A stretch of 64,000 nt of DNA from Rhodococcus sp. 14-1411-2a (GTDB lineage: Bacteria; Actinomycetota; Actinomycetes; Mycobacteriales; Mycobacteriaceae), in NCBI RefSeq assembly GCF_002259485.1, contig NZ_NPGA01000015.1, forward strand, positions 1 to 64,000, given 5' to 3'. Under the pieces are notes generated by a model. That model was not told the DNA's origin, ran no database searches, and worked only from the letters and a program-made list of their open reading frames with translations. The position numbers and the translations under genes were made by a program. Shown piece after piece: positions 16,370-24,166 of this stretch; the first letter of the stretch is position 1; the number at the start of each line of letters is the position of its first letter.

Positions 16370-17356
16370 GTGGTAGCACTGGTTCTGGTCATCACCCTCG
16401 CGATGGCGTTCACCTTCACCAACGGCTTTCACGATTCGGCCAATGCCATCGCGACGTCGGTGTCCACTCGCGCACTCACCCTGCGGACGGCGCTCGTCAT
16501 GGCCGCGGTGGGGAATCTGCTCGGTTCCTTCTTCGGTGCGAAGGTCGCGTCGACGGTGGGGGAGGGAATCATCGCCCTCGACGTCGGATCCGACGCGTTG
16601 CTCGTGGTCGGGTGCGCCCTGGTCGGTGCCATCGGCTGGAATCTGATCACCTGGTGGTACGGGTTGCCGTCCTCGTCCTCGCACGCGTTGGTCGGCGGCT
16701 TGGTGGGAGCTGCACTGGCCGGCGGAATGACGGTGCTGTGGGGAGGCGTCGCGACCAAGGTGATCCTCCCGATGATCGTTTCTCCTGCAGTCGGTTTCGT
16801 GCTCGGAAGCGCCGCGATGGTGGCCATTCTGTGGATGTTCCGACGATCGTCTCCCAGTGCCACCAGCCGCGGATTCCGCCGGGCACAGACGTGCTCGGCA
16901 GCGGCCATGGCTTTCGGACACGGCATGCAGGATGCAGCGAAGACGATGGGCATCGTGGTGCTGGCGTTGGTCGTATCGGGCAATCAGGCCGACTACACGA
17001 TTCCTCTGTGGTGCTACTTCCTCACCGCGACGGTGCTGGCGGTCGGAACGGCGACCGGTGGGATGCGGATCATGCGCACCCTCGGCCGCAAGATCATCGA
17101 ACTCGACCCACCCCAGGGGTTCGCCGCGGAGGCGACGGCGTCGTCCGTGCTGTACGTGGCATCGATCGGACTGGGAGCGCCGGTGTCGACCACCCACGTC
17201 ATCTCGTCGGCGATCATGGGCGTCGGGGCAACCAAGCGTACGACGGCCGTGCGCTGGGGGACGGCGGGAAACATGCTCGCAGCGTGGGTGACGACGCTGC
17301 CCGCGGCCGCTGCCGTCGCCGCACTGACCTACGTGGTTGCGGGGGTGATTCTGTGA
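16370..17356 (+). CDS. pit: Low-affinity inorganic phosphate transporter (Pit family)
   Basis: A 328-residue integral membrane protein with about ten helices. It carries both Pit signatures: TNGFHDSANAIATSV near the N-terminus and AFGHGMQDAAKTMGIV in the second half, plus the inverted-repeat SSSHALVGGLVGA and STTHVISSAIMGVG loops. It should move metal-phosphate with protons across the cytoplasmic membrane. It starts with GTG just after the DUF47 gene. Its TGA overlaps the GTG of the following lipoprotein gene (GTGA). Its place after a VTC-domain gene suggests phosphate uptake or release tied to polyphosphate. Confidence 0.93.
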   Translation: MVALVLVITLAMAFTFTNGFHDSANAIATSVSTRALTLRTALVMAAVGNLLGSFFGAKVASTVGEGIIALDVGSDALLVVGCALVGAIGWNLITWWYGLPSSSSHALVGGLVGAALAGGMTVLWGGVATKVILPMIVSPAVGFVLGSAAMVAILWMFRRSSPSATSRGFRRAQTCSAAAMAFGHGMQDAAKTMGIVVLALVVSGNQADYTIPLWCYFLTATVLAVGTATGGMRIMRTLGRKIIELDPPQGFAAEATASSVLYVASIGLGAPVSTTHVISSAIMGVGATKRTTAVRWGTAGNMLAAWVTTLPAAAAVAALTYVVAGVIL

Positions 17357-17745
17357 AGCGGGGAGCGGGTCGGATATCGATGGGCGCTGCACTCTGCCTG
17401 ATGGCACTGAGCGCAGGCTGCAGTTACGAGATGACGTCGACCGAGACCGGCACCGGCATCTCGCGTGACGTGCAGGAGGCCAGGGACGGATTTCTCGAAA
17501 CTCCGGGAATGAGCGAACTGTTCGACGACCTCTACGGACAGGGCATCGGAACCACCGTCAACGAGGTGTTCGCACTGGGCATCTACATTCCGGGTTTTTG
17601 CGAGACCCGCGCCCAGCAGGGGCTCACCGAAGAGCAAGCCGTCGCCGAGGTGACCGATTCGCTCGGTGCTACCTACGAGAAGGGGACCGGTGAGCCCTGG
17701 GCCGAGCCGATAGTGCAGGCCGCGGAGGATCACGTCTGCGAGTGA
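17353..17745 (+). CDS. Small lipoprotein coupled to the phosphate transporter
   Basis: A 130-residue exported lipoprotein. It starts at a GTG that overlaps the Pit stop by 4 nt. The signal peptide (MGAALCLMALSAGC) ends in a clear lipobox with the cysteine near residue 23. The mature protein is acidic and has two further cysteines (GFCETR and the penultimate DHVCE), which may form a disulfide outside the cell. The family resembles short DUF732-like secreted proteins of mycobacteria in layout, but I cannot assign it firmly. Coupling suggests a role with phosphate transport. Confidence 0.75.
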   Translation: MKRGAGRISMGAALCLMALSAGCSYEMTSTETGTGISRDVQEARDGFLETPGMSELFDDLYGQGIGTTVNEVFALGIYIPGFCETRAQQGLTEEQAVAEVTDSLGATYEKGTGEPWAEPIVQAAEDHVCE

Positions 17746-17785
17746 GAGGGCCGAGGGTGTCGGTGGCCTGTGCGAGCATGAAACG

Positions 17786-19006
17786 GTGGAGTCCACCGGT
17801 AGACCCGTGGCGAGCATCATGCACGCCGACCTGGACTCCTTCTATGCCTCGGTGGAGCAGCGGGACGATCCGCGGCTGCGCGGTAAGCCGGTGATCGTCG
17901 GCGGGGGGGTGGTGCTGGCCGCCAGCTACGAGGCCAAGGCCTTCGGGGTGCGCACGGCGATGAGCGGTGGGCAGGCACGCGCGGTCTGCCCGCAGGCCAT
18001 CGTGGTGCCGCCGCGTATGGATGCCTACTCGCAGGCGAGCAAGGACGTGTTCGACGTCTTCCACGACACCACCCCGCTGGTGGAGGGCATCTCCATCGAC
18101 GAGGCATTCCTCGACGTCGGCGGGCTGCAGAAGATCGCGGGCAGTGCCACCGAGATCGGACAGCGCCTGCGGCAGGAGGTCGCCGAGCAGGTGGGGCTGC
18201 CCATCACCGTCGGGATCGCCACCACCAAGTTCCTGGCCAAGGTTGCCAGCGCCTTCGCCAAGCCCGACGGTCTGCTGCTGGTACCGCCCGGCGGCGAACT
18301 CGAATTCCTGCACCCGCTGAACATCGAAAGACTTTGGGGCGTAGGAAAAGTGACCGCCGAGAAGCTGCACGTTCTGGACATCAGAACGGTCGGCGACATC
18401 GCGGCCTACGGCGAGCGGTCGTTGGCCTCGGTACTCGGCAAGGGTGCGGGTGCCCACCTGTACGCGCTGGCCATGGGCCGGGATCCACGACGCGTCCAGC
18501 CCGGTAAGTCGCGCAGTTCCATCGGTGCGCAGCGGGCACTCGGTCGCGGCAGGCACGACGCGGCCGAGGTGGAGGCATCGTTGATCGGGCTCGTCGATCG
18601 CGTCACGCACCGTATGCGCGCAGCGGAGCGAACCGGCCGAACCGTCATGTTGCGCTTGCGTTTTGCCGATTTCACTCGCGCCACCAGATCGCACACGCTC
18701 GATCGAGCGACCGCCGACACCCGCGACATTCTCGACGCCGCACTCGAATTGCTGCACGACGCGGCGCCGCTGATCGCGGAGAAGGGCATTACGTTGGTGG
18801 GGGTCACCGTGTCGAGCATCGACAGGGGCGGTGCGGAGCAATTGGAGCTGCAGTTCGACCCGCCGCAGGTACGGACACCGCCGGAGGCCTCGGCCCTGGA
18901 CCGGGCGCTCGACGGGGTGCACAAGAAGTTCGGCTCGACGTCGCTCACTCGTGGGGTGTTGCTCGGCCGTGATCCGGGGATCTCGGTTCCTCTGCTGCCC
19001 GACTGA
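17786..19006 (+). CDS. dinB: DNA polymerase IV
   Basis: A 406-residue Y-family translesion polymerase. HADLDSFYASVE (residues 13-24, metal aspartates and steric gate) and SIDEAFLDV (near residue 105) form the palm active site. GIATTKFLAKVAS and the LWGVGKVTAEKL helix-hairpin-helix follow, then the little-finger domain. EQLELQF near the C-terminus fits a beta-clamp binding motif. The start is GTG at 17786. No LexA-type box was recognised upstream. Its TGA directly abuts the last codon of the convergent P450 gene with no base between. Confidence 0.95.
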   Translation: MESTGRPVASIMHADLDSFYASVEQRDDPRLRGKPVIVGGGVVLAASYEAKAFGVRTAMSGGQARAVCPQAIVVPPRMDAYSQASKDVFDVFHDTTPLVEGISIDEAFLDVGGLQKIAGSATEIGQRLRQEVAEQVGLPITVGIATTKFLAKVASAFAKPDGLLLVPPGGELEFLHPLNIERLWGVGKVTAEKLHVLDIRTVGDIAAYGERSLASVLGKGAGAHLYALAMGRDPRRVQPGKSRSSIGAQRALGRGRHDAAEVEASLIGLVDRVTHRMRAAERTGRTVMLRLRFADFTRATRSHTLDRATADTRDILDAALELLHDAAPLIAEKGITLVGVTVSSIDRGGAEQLELQFDPPQVRTPPEASALDRALDGVHKKFGSTSLTRGVLLGRDPGISVPLLPD

Positions 19007-20404
19007 CTACTGCCGCACTGTGGGTTGTACCCGAAAGCCTGTGGGCATCATGGTCAGTCGCTCCTGGACCTTCAGTCGGTACGACGGGTCGGCCTGCAGG
19101 TCGAAGCGCTGCAGAATGGTTCCGAGTACCAGAACGGCCTCGTGGATGGCGAATTGCCGTCCGATGCAGGCGCGTTCACCGGTACCGAAAGGCTTGTACA
19201 CGTGAGCGGGCCGGGCCTTGATGCGATCGGGCAGGAAGTTGTCGGGATCGAACTCGTGCGGGCGGTCACCCCACACAGGATCGCGGTGCAGCGCCGTGGC
19301 GAGCACGATCGCCCAGTCTCCGGCCGCCATGGCGTAGCCGTCGCCGACGACGGTGTCGGCGCGTGCCCCGCGACCGAACGCCGGGACGGTGGGCCACAGG
19401 CGCAGTGATTCGTCGAGGACGCGTCGGACATATCGCAGCTTGGGAACCTGGCCGAACTCGGGCTTGCCGGTACCCCAGACCTCGTCGACCTCGGCGCGGG
19501 CGCGCTCGAACACCTCCGGGTGCGTCGCCAGGTAGTACAGCGCAAAAGAGAGTGCACCGGAGGTGGTCTCGTGACCGGCGATCAGGAATGTCAGGATCTG
19601 GCAGCCGATGTTGGCTTCGCTCAGTGCATTCGGATTGTCGGCCTCACACGCGGCGTCCATCATGATCTGGAGCAGGTCGCTGAAGTCTTCGGTGGATCGG
19701 CGCCTGGTCCTGACGACATCTGCGAGGACGTCTGCCAGGTACTGCTTGTTGCCCGCGTACCGGCGATCCGAGCGGGCGAACAGAGGCTTGGCGAACGCGG
19801 GAACCTTCAGCAACGCCCGCCGCTGGTTGTACGTCAGCGCACCGACCATGGCCGAGACGAACGGATGCGGCTCGGCACGCGCGAACGACCCGAAGCTGTA
19901 ACTGAATCCGGTCCGGCCGATGGTCTCGAGCGTCAACGTCGTCATGTCGGCCGATACATCGGTCGGTGACGCGTTGCGAGAGAGGAACTCCCAATGCTCG
20001 ATCAGGTCGTCGGCGACGTCGACCATGATCTCGTGGTACCCGCGCATGGCCCCTGCGGTGAACGCCGGGCGCAGAAGATCATGGGCACGTTGCCAATTCG
20101 GTTCGTGGTTGTAGGCGGTGAACAGCCCGTCGGCTCCGATGTCCCGTAGATTCTCGACGCCCGGGGGCAAGAACTTCTCGAAGCGCTTCTCGTCGCACAG
20201 CTCACCCACCACGTCGGCACCGGCGGCGAAGACGAATCGTCGGCCGAGGATGTGCCGCTCGAACAGCGGGCCGAGCGTGCGGGCCATCGCGGTCGAATCC
20301 TGGACGGGGGTGCGGGGATCGACGCCGACGACGTCGCCGAGCACGGGGAGTCGGTGCGGGGGATGGGGCAGGGAGCCGCCTCGTACCGCGAACTGTGTCG
20401 ACAT
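19007..20404 (-). CDS. Cytochrome P450, CYP102-like heme domain without a fused reductase
   Basis: A 465-residue P450. The I-helix AGHETTS, K-helix ESLRLWP and heme loop FGTGERACIGRQFA resemble the heme domain of the fatty-acid hydroxylase BM3 (CYP102) more than typical soluble actinobacterial P450s. The reductase half of CYP102 is absent and no ferredoxin is nearby, so electrons must come from elsewhere. The ATG at 20404 has GGAG 5 bp before it and begins the normal N-terminus; a start at 20449 is possible but less likely. It is divergent from a TetR gene across 95 bp holding paired operators. A hydroxylase of fatty or similar acids is a reasonable guess. Confidence 0.9.
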   Translation of the reverse strand: MSTQFAVRGGSLPHPPHRLPVLGDVVGVDPRTPVQDSTAMARTLGPLFERHILGRRFVFAAGADVVGELCDEKRFEKFLPPGVENLRDIGADGLFTAYNHEPNWQRAHDLLRPAFTAGAMRGYHEIMVDVADDLIEHWEFLSRNASPTDVSADMTTLTLETIGRTGFSYSFGSFARAEPHPFVSAMVGALTYNQRRALLKVPAFAKPLFARSDRRYAGNKQYLADVLADVVRTRRRSTEDFSDLLQIMMDAACEADNPNALSEANIGCQILTFLIAGHETTSGALSFALYYLATHPEVFERARAEVDEVWGTGKPEFGQVPKLRYVRRVLDESLRLWPTVPAFGRGARADTVVGDGYAMAAGDWAIVLATALHRDPVWGDRPHEFDPDNFLPDRIKARPAHVYKPFGTGERACIGRQFAIHEAVLVLGTILQRFDLQADPSYRLKVQERLTMMPTGFRVQPTVRQ

Positions 20405-20435
20405 CGCCACTCCATCGTCTCGGGACCGGCCCTTG

Positions 20436-20483
20436 TTGAACCGTGTCAAATAGTGACGGTACTCACTGTTGAACCGGTGTCAA
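20436..20483. promoter_or_regulatory. Two tandem operators between the P450 and TetR genes
   Basis: TTGAACCGTGTCAA (20436-20449) and TTGAACCGGTGTCAA (20469-20483) are near-identical, partly palindromic sites 33 bp apart. On the leftward strand each contains TTGACA, so the inner one overlaps a likely -35 of the P450 promoter. They are probably bound by the adjacent TetR protein. Confidence 0.65.
20452..20467. promoter_or_regulatory. CRP/GlxR-like dyad between P450 and TetR genes
   Basis: AGTGA-CGGTAC-TCACT is an exact 5-bp dyad with a 6-bp spacer. It matches the GTGA-N6-TCAC core and lies between the two tandem operators. The same arrangement, AGTGA-N6-TCACT, occurs at the second P450 promoter (40182-40197). 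Confidence 0.45.
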
Positions 20484-20499
20484 GTAAGGTTCGAGGGAC

Positions 20500-21075
20500 A
20501 TGACCACACCGCGCAAGCGCATGACGCCGGCACTGCGGCGTGCGCAGCTGATCGAGATCGGCTCGGCACTGTTCGCCGAGCGGCCGTACGAGGACGTCTG
20601 GATCGAGGAGGTCGCAGACCTCGCCGGCGTGTCACGCGGATTGATGTATCACTACTTCCCGTCCAAGCGGGAGTTCTTCGTCGAGATCGTCCGCGCCGAA
20701 TCGGAGCGCAACCTCGGTCTGACCGCGCCGGACACCTCGTTGCCGGTGCTCGAGCAGATCGCCGCAGGCCTCGACGCGTACATCTCGTACACCGACGAAC
20801 ATGCGCACGGCGTCCGCGCGGTCAATCGCGGCACGTTGCTGGGGGATCCTCTGATCAACGAGATCCTCACGCGCGAGTTCGACGTCCAGCAGCAGCGGAT
20901 CCTCGCCGCGCTGCCGACGACGCTGCAGGACGACGAGACGGTACGCACCGCGCTGCGCGGCTGGATCGCCTTCGTGCGAGCTGTGTGTCTGGACTGGGTG
21001 GAGCGCAGAACCCTCGACCGCGAGCAGGTACGCGCGTTGTGTCTACGGGCGTTGTCGGGTCTTCTCGAGGTGTGA
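20500..21075 (+). CDS. TetR-family regulator of the adjacent P450
   Basis: A 191-residue TetR protein. The DNA-binding domain is at about residues 14-60 (VADLAGVSRGLMYHYFPSKREFFVEIV). The C-terminal part (TDEHAHGVRAVNRGTLLGD, LRGWIAFVRAVCLDWVE) is of the kind found in regulators of lipid and P450 genes in mycobacteria and rhodococci. It is divergent from the CYP102-like P450, and the shared 95-bp gap holds two copies of TTGAACCG(G)TGTCAA, so repression of both genes with release by a fatty or aromatic ligand is the likely scheme. The ligand is not known. Confidence 0.9.
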   Translation: MTTPRKRMTPALRRAQLIEIGSALFAERPYEDVWIEEVADLAGVSRGLMYHYFPSKREFFVEIVRAESERNLGLTAPDTSLPVLEQIAAGLDAYISYTDEHAHGVRAVNRGTLLGDPLINEILTREFDVQQQRILAALPTTLQDDETVRTALRGWIAFVRAVCLDWVERRTLDREQVRALCLRALSGLLEV

Positions 21076-21097
21076 GATGCGGGGCTATCGTCGAGCT

Positions 21098-21412
21098 ATG
21101 TGCCGAAACATCACCACCTTGCGAGGGTTGGAACCGCACGCCACCGACGCCGAGGTCGAAGCGGCCGCGCGTCAGTACGTCCGCAAGATCAGCGGTGTAC
21201 AGAAGACGTCCGACGCCACCCGCGATGCCTTCGAGCTGGCCGTCGCCGAGGTGACGGCGACGACGCACCGACTCCTCGATGCGCTTCCCGAGCGGCGTCA
21301 GCCACCGCCGACGGTGCCGCCGCTGCGGCGTCCGGAAGTGCAGGCAAGGATTGCCGCGGCGGGAGTGGAGCCTGCGGAACGACCCAAATCAGCGGCGAAC
21401 ACCGGGTCCTAG
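21098..21412 (+). CDS. DUF2277 family protein
   Basis: A 104-residue protein. MCRNITTLRGLEPHATDAEVEAA at its N-terminus is the DUF2277 hallmark, so the ATG at 21098 is used rather than one 21 bp upstream. A basic helical core follows (RQYVRKISGVQKTS). The family is small, common in actinobacteria and without known function. The last 16 or so codons (GVEPAERPKSAANTGS) are encoded by a dispersed repeat that also appears in non-coding DNA at 27,776, so the C-terminus looks like a recent extension. Confidence 0.85.
   Translation: MCRNITTLRGLEPHATDAEVEAAARQYVRKISGVQKTSDATRDAFELAVAEVTATTHRLLDALPERRQPPPTVPPLRRPEVQARIAAAGVEPAERPKSAANTGS
21362..21385. repeat. 24-bp dispersed repeat, copy inside DUF2277
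   Basis: GGAGTGGAGCCTGCGGAACG plus ACCC matches the sequence at 27,776-27,799 at 23 of 24 positions. Here it lies in frame at the end of the DUF2277 gene. A shortened relative (AGTGGCAGGAACGACCC) is at 29,596-29,612. Confidence 0.7.
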
Positions 21413-21418
21413 CGGGTC

Positions 21419-21838
21419 CTAACGGGTGCTGTCCGGCGGCACCGCGGGTAGGCCTTCGCTCACGCGGAGTTTCTCGGCCATCGAGCTGAGCAGGTTCTGC
21501 GATTCCTCGGACAGGTCGAAGGCCCGAGCGGACAGGCGGCGCAGACCGTAGCCCTTCAGTTGGGTGAGCAGTTCGAGGTCGTGGTCCACCTTCGTCGCGT
21601 AGATGTTGTCGAAGAAGTAGTCGGGCTTGACCTTGAAGAACGCGGCCAGCGCCGCGACGGTGTCCGCGGACGGATTGGCGCGCTGTCCCGAGCGCAATTG
21701 CGAGATGTAGGGCTTGGAGATCTGGTGTCCGCGCGAGGCGAGAGCGTCGGCGACCTCGGCGTTGGTGTGTGGTTTGCGTCCGGGCGGGTGGATCGTGGCG
21801 AACAGATGGTTCAGACGTGCGGCGAAATCAGCGGACAT
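21419..21838 (-). CDS. EspR-like nucleoid-associated XRE regulator
   Basis: A 139-residue protein. FAARLNHLFATIHPPGRKPHT near the N-terminus, PYISQLRSGQRANPS as the recognition helix region (about residues 38-52) and AALAAFFKVKPDYFFDN closely resemble M. tuberculosis EspR (from memory), a nucleoid-associated protein that also affects secretion genes. The ATG at 21838 gives the EspR-type start. The frame is open for 36 more codons, but that stretch does not look coding. It is convergent with DUF2277, with 6 bp between the stops. Confidence 0.85.
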   Translation of the reverse strand: MSADFAARLNHLFATIHPPGRKPHTNAEVADALASRGHQISKPYISQLRSGQRANPSADTVAALAAFFKVKPDYFFDNIYATKVDHDLELLTQLKGYGLRRLSARAFDLSEESQNLLSSMAEKLRVSEGLPAVPPDSTR

Positions 21839-22130
21839 CGGGGATGTGTGTGCCTTCCTGATACAGCCGCTGCCCACCCGGGCAGATCGGTCCGCCGCGG
21901 ACCGAACCGGCTCATAGTAGCCGCTGCCGCGAATCCCGCGAACCATGGCTGACCTGCAGAAATTCGTCAGAAAATCGTACTGATCGGTTTCATGCGTCGG
22001 TGGACGTAGAGGGGCGAGCCCGGGCAGTGGGGTGCCCCGGGAGCGGGAACGAACGAATGGTTTTCCGCAGAATCGGACGCGTGATTCGAGCCCCGGTGGC
22101 AGACTGTCTTGCCAGGCGAAGGGGGTGGAG

Positions 22131-22802
22131 ATGACCGATCGTCGACGGCGAACGTTCGATTCACGAGACGGTGACGCGGAGGTGGTCGAGCCGCTGCTAC
22201 GTGCCGTGCTGTCCTACGCGCCGCGGGACGAATCGCGCCTGCCCCACCCCTCCGAGGGAATCACGCTCCGGGCCGAGGACGGCTCCGGGTTCGTTCGGCT
22301 CGCACTCACCATCGCAGACGATCTCGGCGCGGGCATCCCGGGGCCGTTCGGGTCCCGATTCTACGAATGCGGATCATTCGAAGTCATTGTCCCGCAACGA
22401 GATCCCCGCGACGGCGCGCTGTTGATGATCCACCTGCTCGACGCCCGAGCGCCCCACAGATTCGAATTCGCCACGTCCATGCCGCCCCAGTGGAGCCTGC
22501 GGCTCGAGCGCGACGGCTCGGTGTCGGTACTCGACGATCTCGGCGATGCAGTGATATTCATCGGCCGCCCATGGGCATTCGACTCCGACCTGTATCCGGT
22601 GTCGGTGCACTACACCATCGAGAACGACCTCCTGGTGCAGAACATTCTCGCCACCGCGGACACCGGCTATCCCATCCTGATCGATCCCGACCCCGACGCG
22701 ATCATCACCGGAGACGGCAGGCTCATCACCGAGACGTGGACTCCGCGACTGGTGGCCGGCGGAATCGTCGAGGATCTGCCGCCGAAATCGCTGTCCAGCT
22801 GA
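22131..22802 (+). CDS. Hypothetical protein
   Basis: A 223-residue soluble protein that I do not recognise. It has no signal peptide or membrane helix. The composition is acidic, with a central part rich in beta-strand patterns (EGITLRAEDGSGFVRLALT, GSFEVIVPQRDPRDG, PVSVHYTIENDLLVQ). The ATG at 22131 follows GGGGGTGGAG directly; an earlier in-frame start at 22032 is not supported by the sequence before it. It is convergent with the flavohaemoglobin gene, with 22 bp between the ends. The codon pattern is normal for the window. Confidence 0.7.
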   Translation: MTDRRRRTFDSRDGDAEVVEPLLRAVLSYAPRDESRLPHPSEGITLRAEDGSGFVRLALTIADDLGAGIPGPFGSRFYECGSFEVIVPQRDPRDGALLMIHLLDARAPHRFEFATSMPPQWSLRLERDGSVSVLDDLGDAVIFIGRPWAFDSDLYPVSVHYTIENDLLVQNILATADTGYPILIDPDPDAIITGDGRLITETWTPRLVAGGIVEDLPPKSLSS

Positions 22803-22824
22803 TTGCCCTGCAGCGCAGACTGAT

Positions 22825-23988
22825 TCAGAACGGATCGTGCTGAATGTGTTCCATCGGCGTGCCCACTTTGCGGAGGGCGTAGATCGTCGTTCGTACCATC
22901 GACGGAGACCCGCAGATCTGAATCTGCCGATCGGCCCACGAGCCGAACTGGGTCACCACCTTGCCCACCGCGCCGTGCAGACGGTGGTGCATTCCCCACG
23001 GAAGCTCGCGAGGCGTGCCCGAATACCACCACGGATTCTCGAGCTGCTCTGTCACCGGAACGATCGTCAACCATGGATTCGACAGCGACAGCTGCCACAA
23101 CGTGTCCAGATCGTAGAGATCGCACGGATACGTGCCGCTGACGAACAGATGCACCCGCGGATTGTTGCTGCGCTGCGCCATCTCCATGACCTGTGCACGC
23201 AGCGGAGCCAGACCGGTGCCTCCCGCGATCATCAACACGTCCTCGCCGATCGCGCGATCGACATGCATCCCACCCAGCGGCGGACTGATCGACCAGCGAT
23301 CGCCCACTGCGGTCTCGGTGACCATCGCCGGTGACACCCAGCCCCCGGATACGCGTCGAACATGGAACTCGATCTCGCCGTACGGATTGCTGGGAATGGC
23401 CGGGGACAGATACCGCCACAGTTTGGGCCGTTGCGGAATCTGCACACTGACGTACTGCCCGGGGAAGTACGGGATCTCGCCGTCGGTCTTCAACCGGACC
23501 ACCGCGAGGTCGTCGAGCACCCGCTGATGTTCGACGACGGTGGCACTCCAGAACGGCGGCAGTTCGTCGTCGTCGGCGGCGACGGCCATCGCATCGCTCA
23601 CCACGGTCAGCGCGTCGTTCCAGGCCGTCTCGACCTCGTCGGTCCATACCTCGTTGCCGGCGAAGCTGCGGAACGCGCTGATCAGAGCCGAACTGCCCGC
23701 ACGGAAGTGCGCGCCGGAGATTCCGTGCTTGCGGTGGTCCCGGCCGAGTTGTTCGAGGAACGGTTCGACGCGGTCGGGATCGTCGAGATGCTCGAAGACG
23801 TAGCCGAGTGCCATGACGAAGTGTTCACGCAGGGCATCCATCGAGGCGGGAAACAGAGCTCGGAAGTCGGGGTGCTGGGCGAAGAGATGGCCGTAGAAGG
23901 ACCGGGACAGCCGCGCCGGACCGTCCTGAGCGGCCACGACGGATTTGAATCCGGTGCGGACCAGGGAGATCGTGCGTGCGTCGAGCAT
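22825..23988 (-). CDS. Flavohaemoglobin (globin + FAD/NAD reductase), type II-like
   Basis: A 387-residue two-domain protein. The globin domain is residues 1-140, with the B-helix tyrosine in FYGHLFAQHPDFRALFP and the proximal histidine in RDHRKHGISGAHF. The FAD domain follows (FPGQYVSVQIP, WRYLSPA instead of the common RQYS), then the NAD domain with GGTGLAPLRAQV and a final CGSPSMV. Classic Hmp proteins turn NO to nitrate. The mycobacterial type II proteins (Rv0385) have altered heme and FAD contacts and have been tied to D-lactate oxidation. The adjacent clpB and pyrE repeat the Rv0385-Rv0382c order. GGAGG before the ATG at 23988 fixes the start. Confidence 0.87.
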   Translation of the reverse strand: MLDARTISLVRTGFKSVVAAQDGPARLSRSFYGHLFAQHPDFRALFPASMDALREHFVMALGYVFEHLDDPDRVEPFLEQLGRDHRKHGISGAHFRAGSSALISAFRSFAGNEVWTDEVETAWNDALTVVSDAMAVAADDDELPPFWSATVVEHQRVLDDLAVVRLKTDGEIPYFPGQYVSVQIPQRPKLWRYLSPAIPSNPYGEIEFHVRRVSGGWVSPAMVTETAVGDRWSISPPLGGMHVDRAIGEDVLMIAGGTGLAPLRAQVMEMAQRSNNPRVHLFVSGTYPCDLYDLDTLWQLSLSNPWLTIVPVTEQLENPWWYSGTPRELPWGMHHRLHGAVGKVVTQFGSWADRQIQICGSPSMVRTTIYALRKVGTPMEHIQHDPF

Positions 23989-24086
23989 CGATCCACCTCC
24001 ACCCCACCGAATCACTGCTGTCGACCGTCACCAAAGTAGACCGGTCGAGGATATCGCGCACGTCGCAGAATGTGGAGAAATCCAAG

Positions 24087-24107
24087 GTTGAGCGGAACAG
24101 ACTCAAC
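24087..24107 (+). promoter_or_regulatory. HAIR element (HspR operator) upstream of clpB
   Basis: GTTGAGC-N7-ACTCAAC at 24087-24093 and 24101-24107 matches the HspR-associated inverted repeat CTTGAGT-N7-ACTCAAG, including the 7-bp spacing. It lies 60 bp before the clpB start and about 100 bp from the divergent flavohaemoglobin start. It predicts repression by HspR and induction on heat or protein-damage stress. Confidence 0.8.
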
Positions 24108-24166
24108 TTCGCTATGGTTGTACCGAGCGACAGTTTTTGCAGAACCCAGTCGAAAGAAGGTGACCG

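Noticed and set aside
17746-17785. LexA (SOS) box before dinB
   Set aside because: No CGAAC-N4-GTTCG-like sequence is visible in the short gap.
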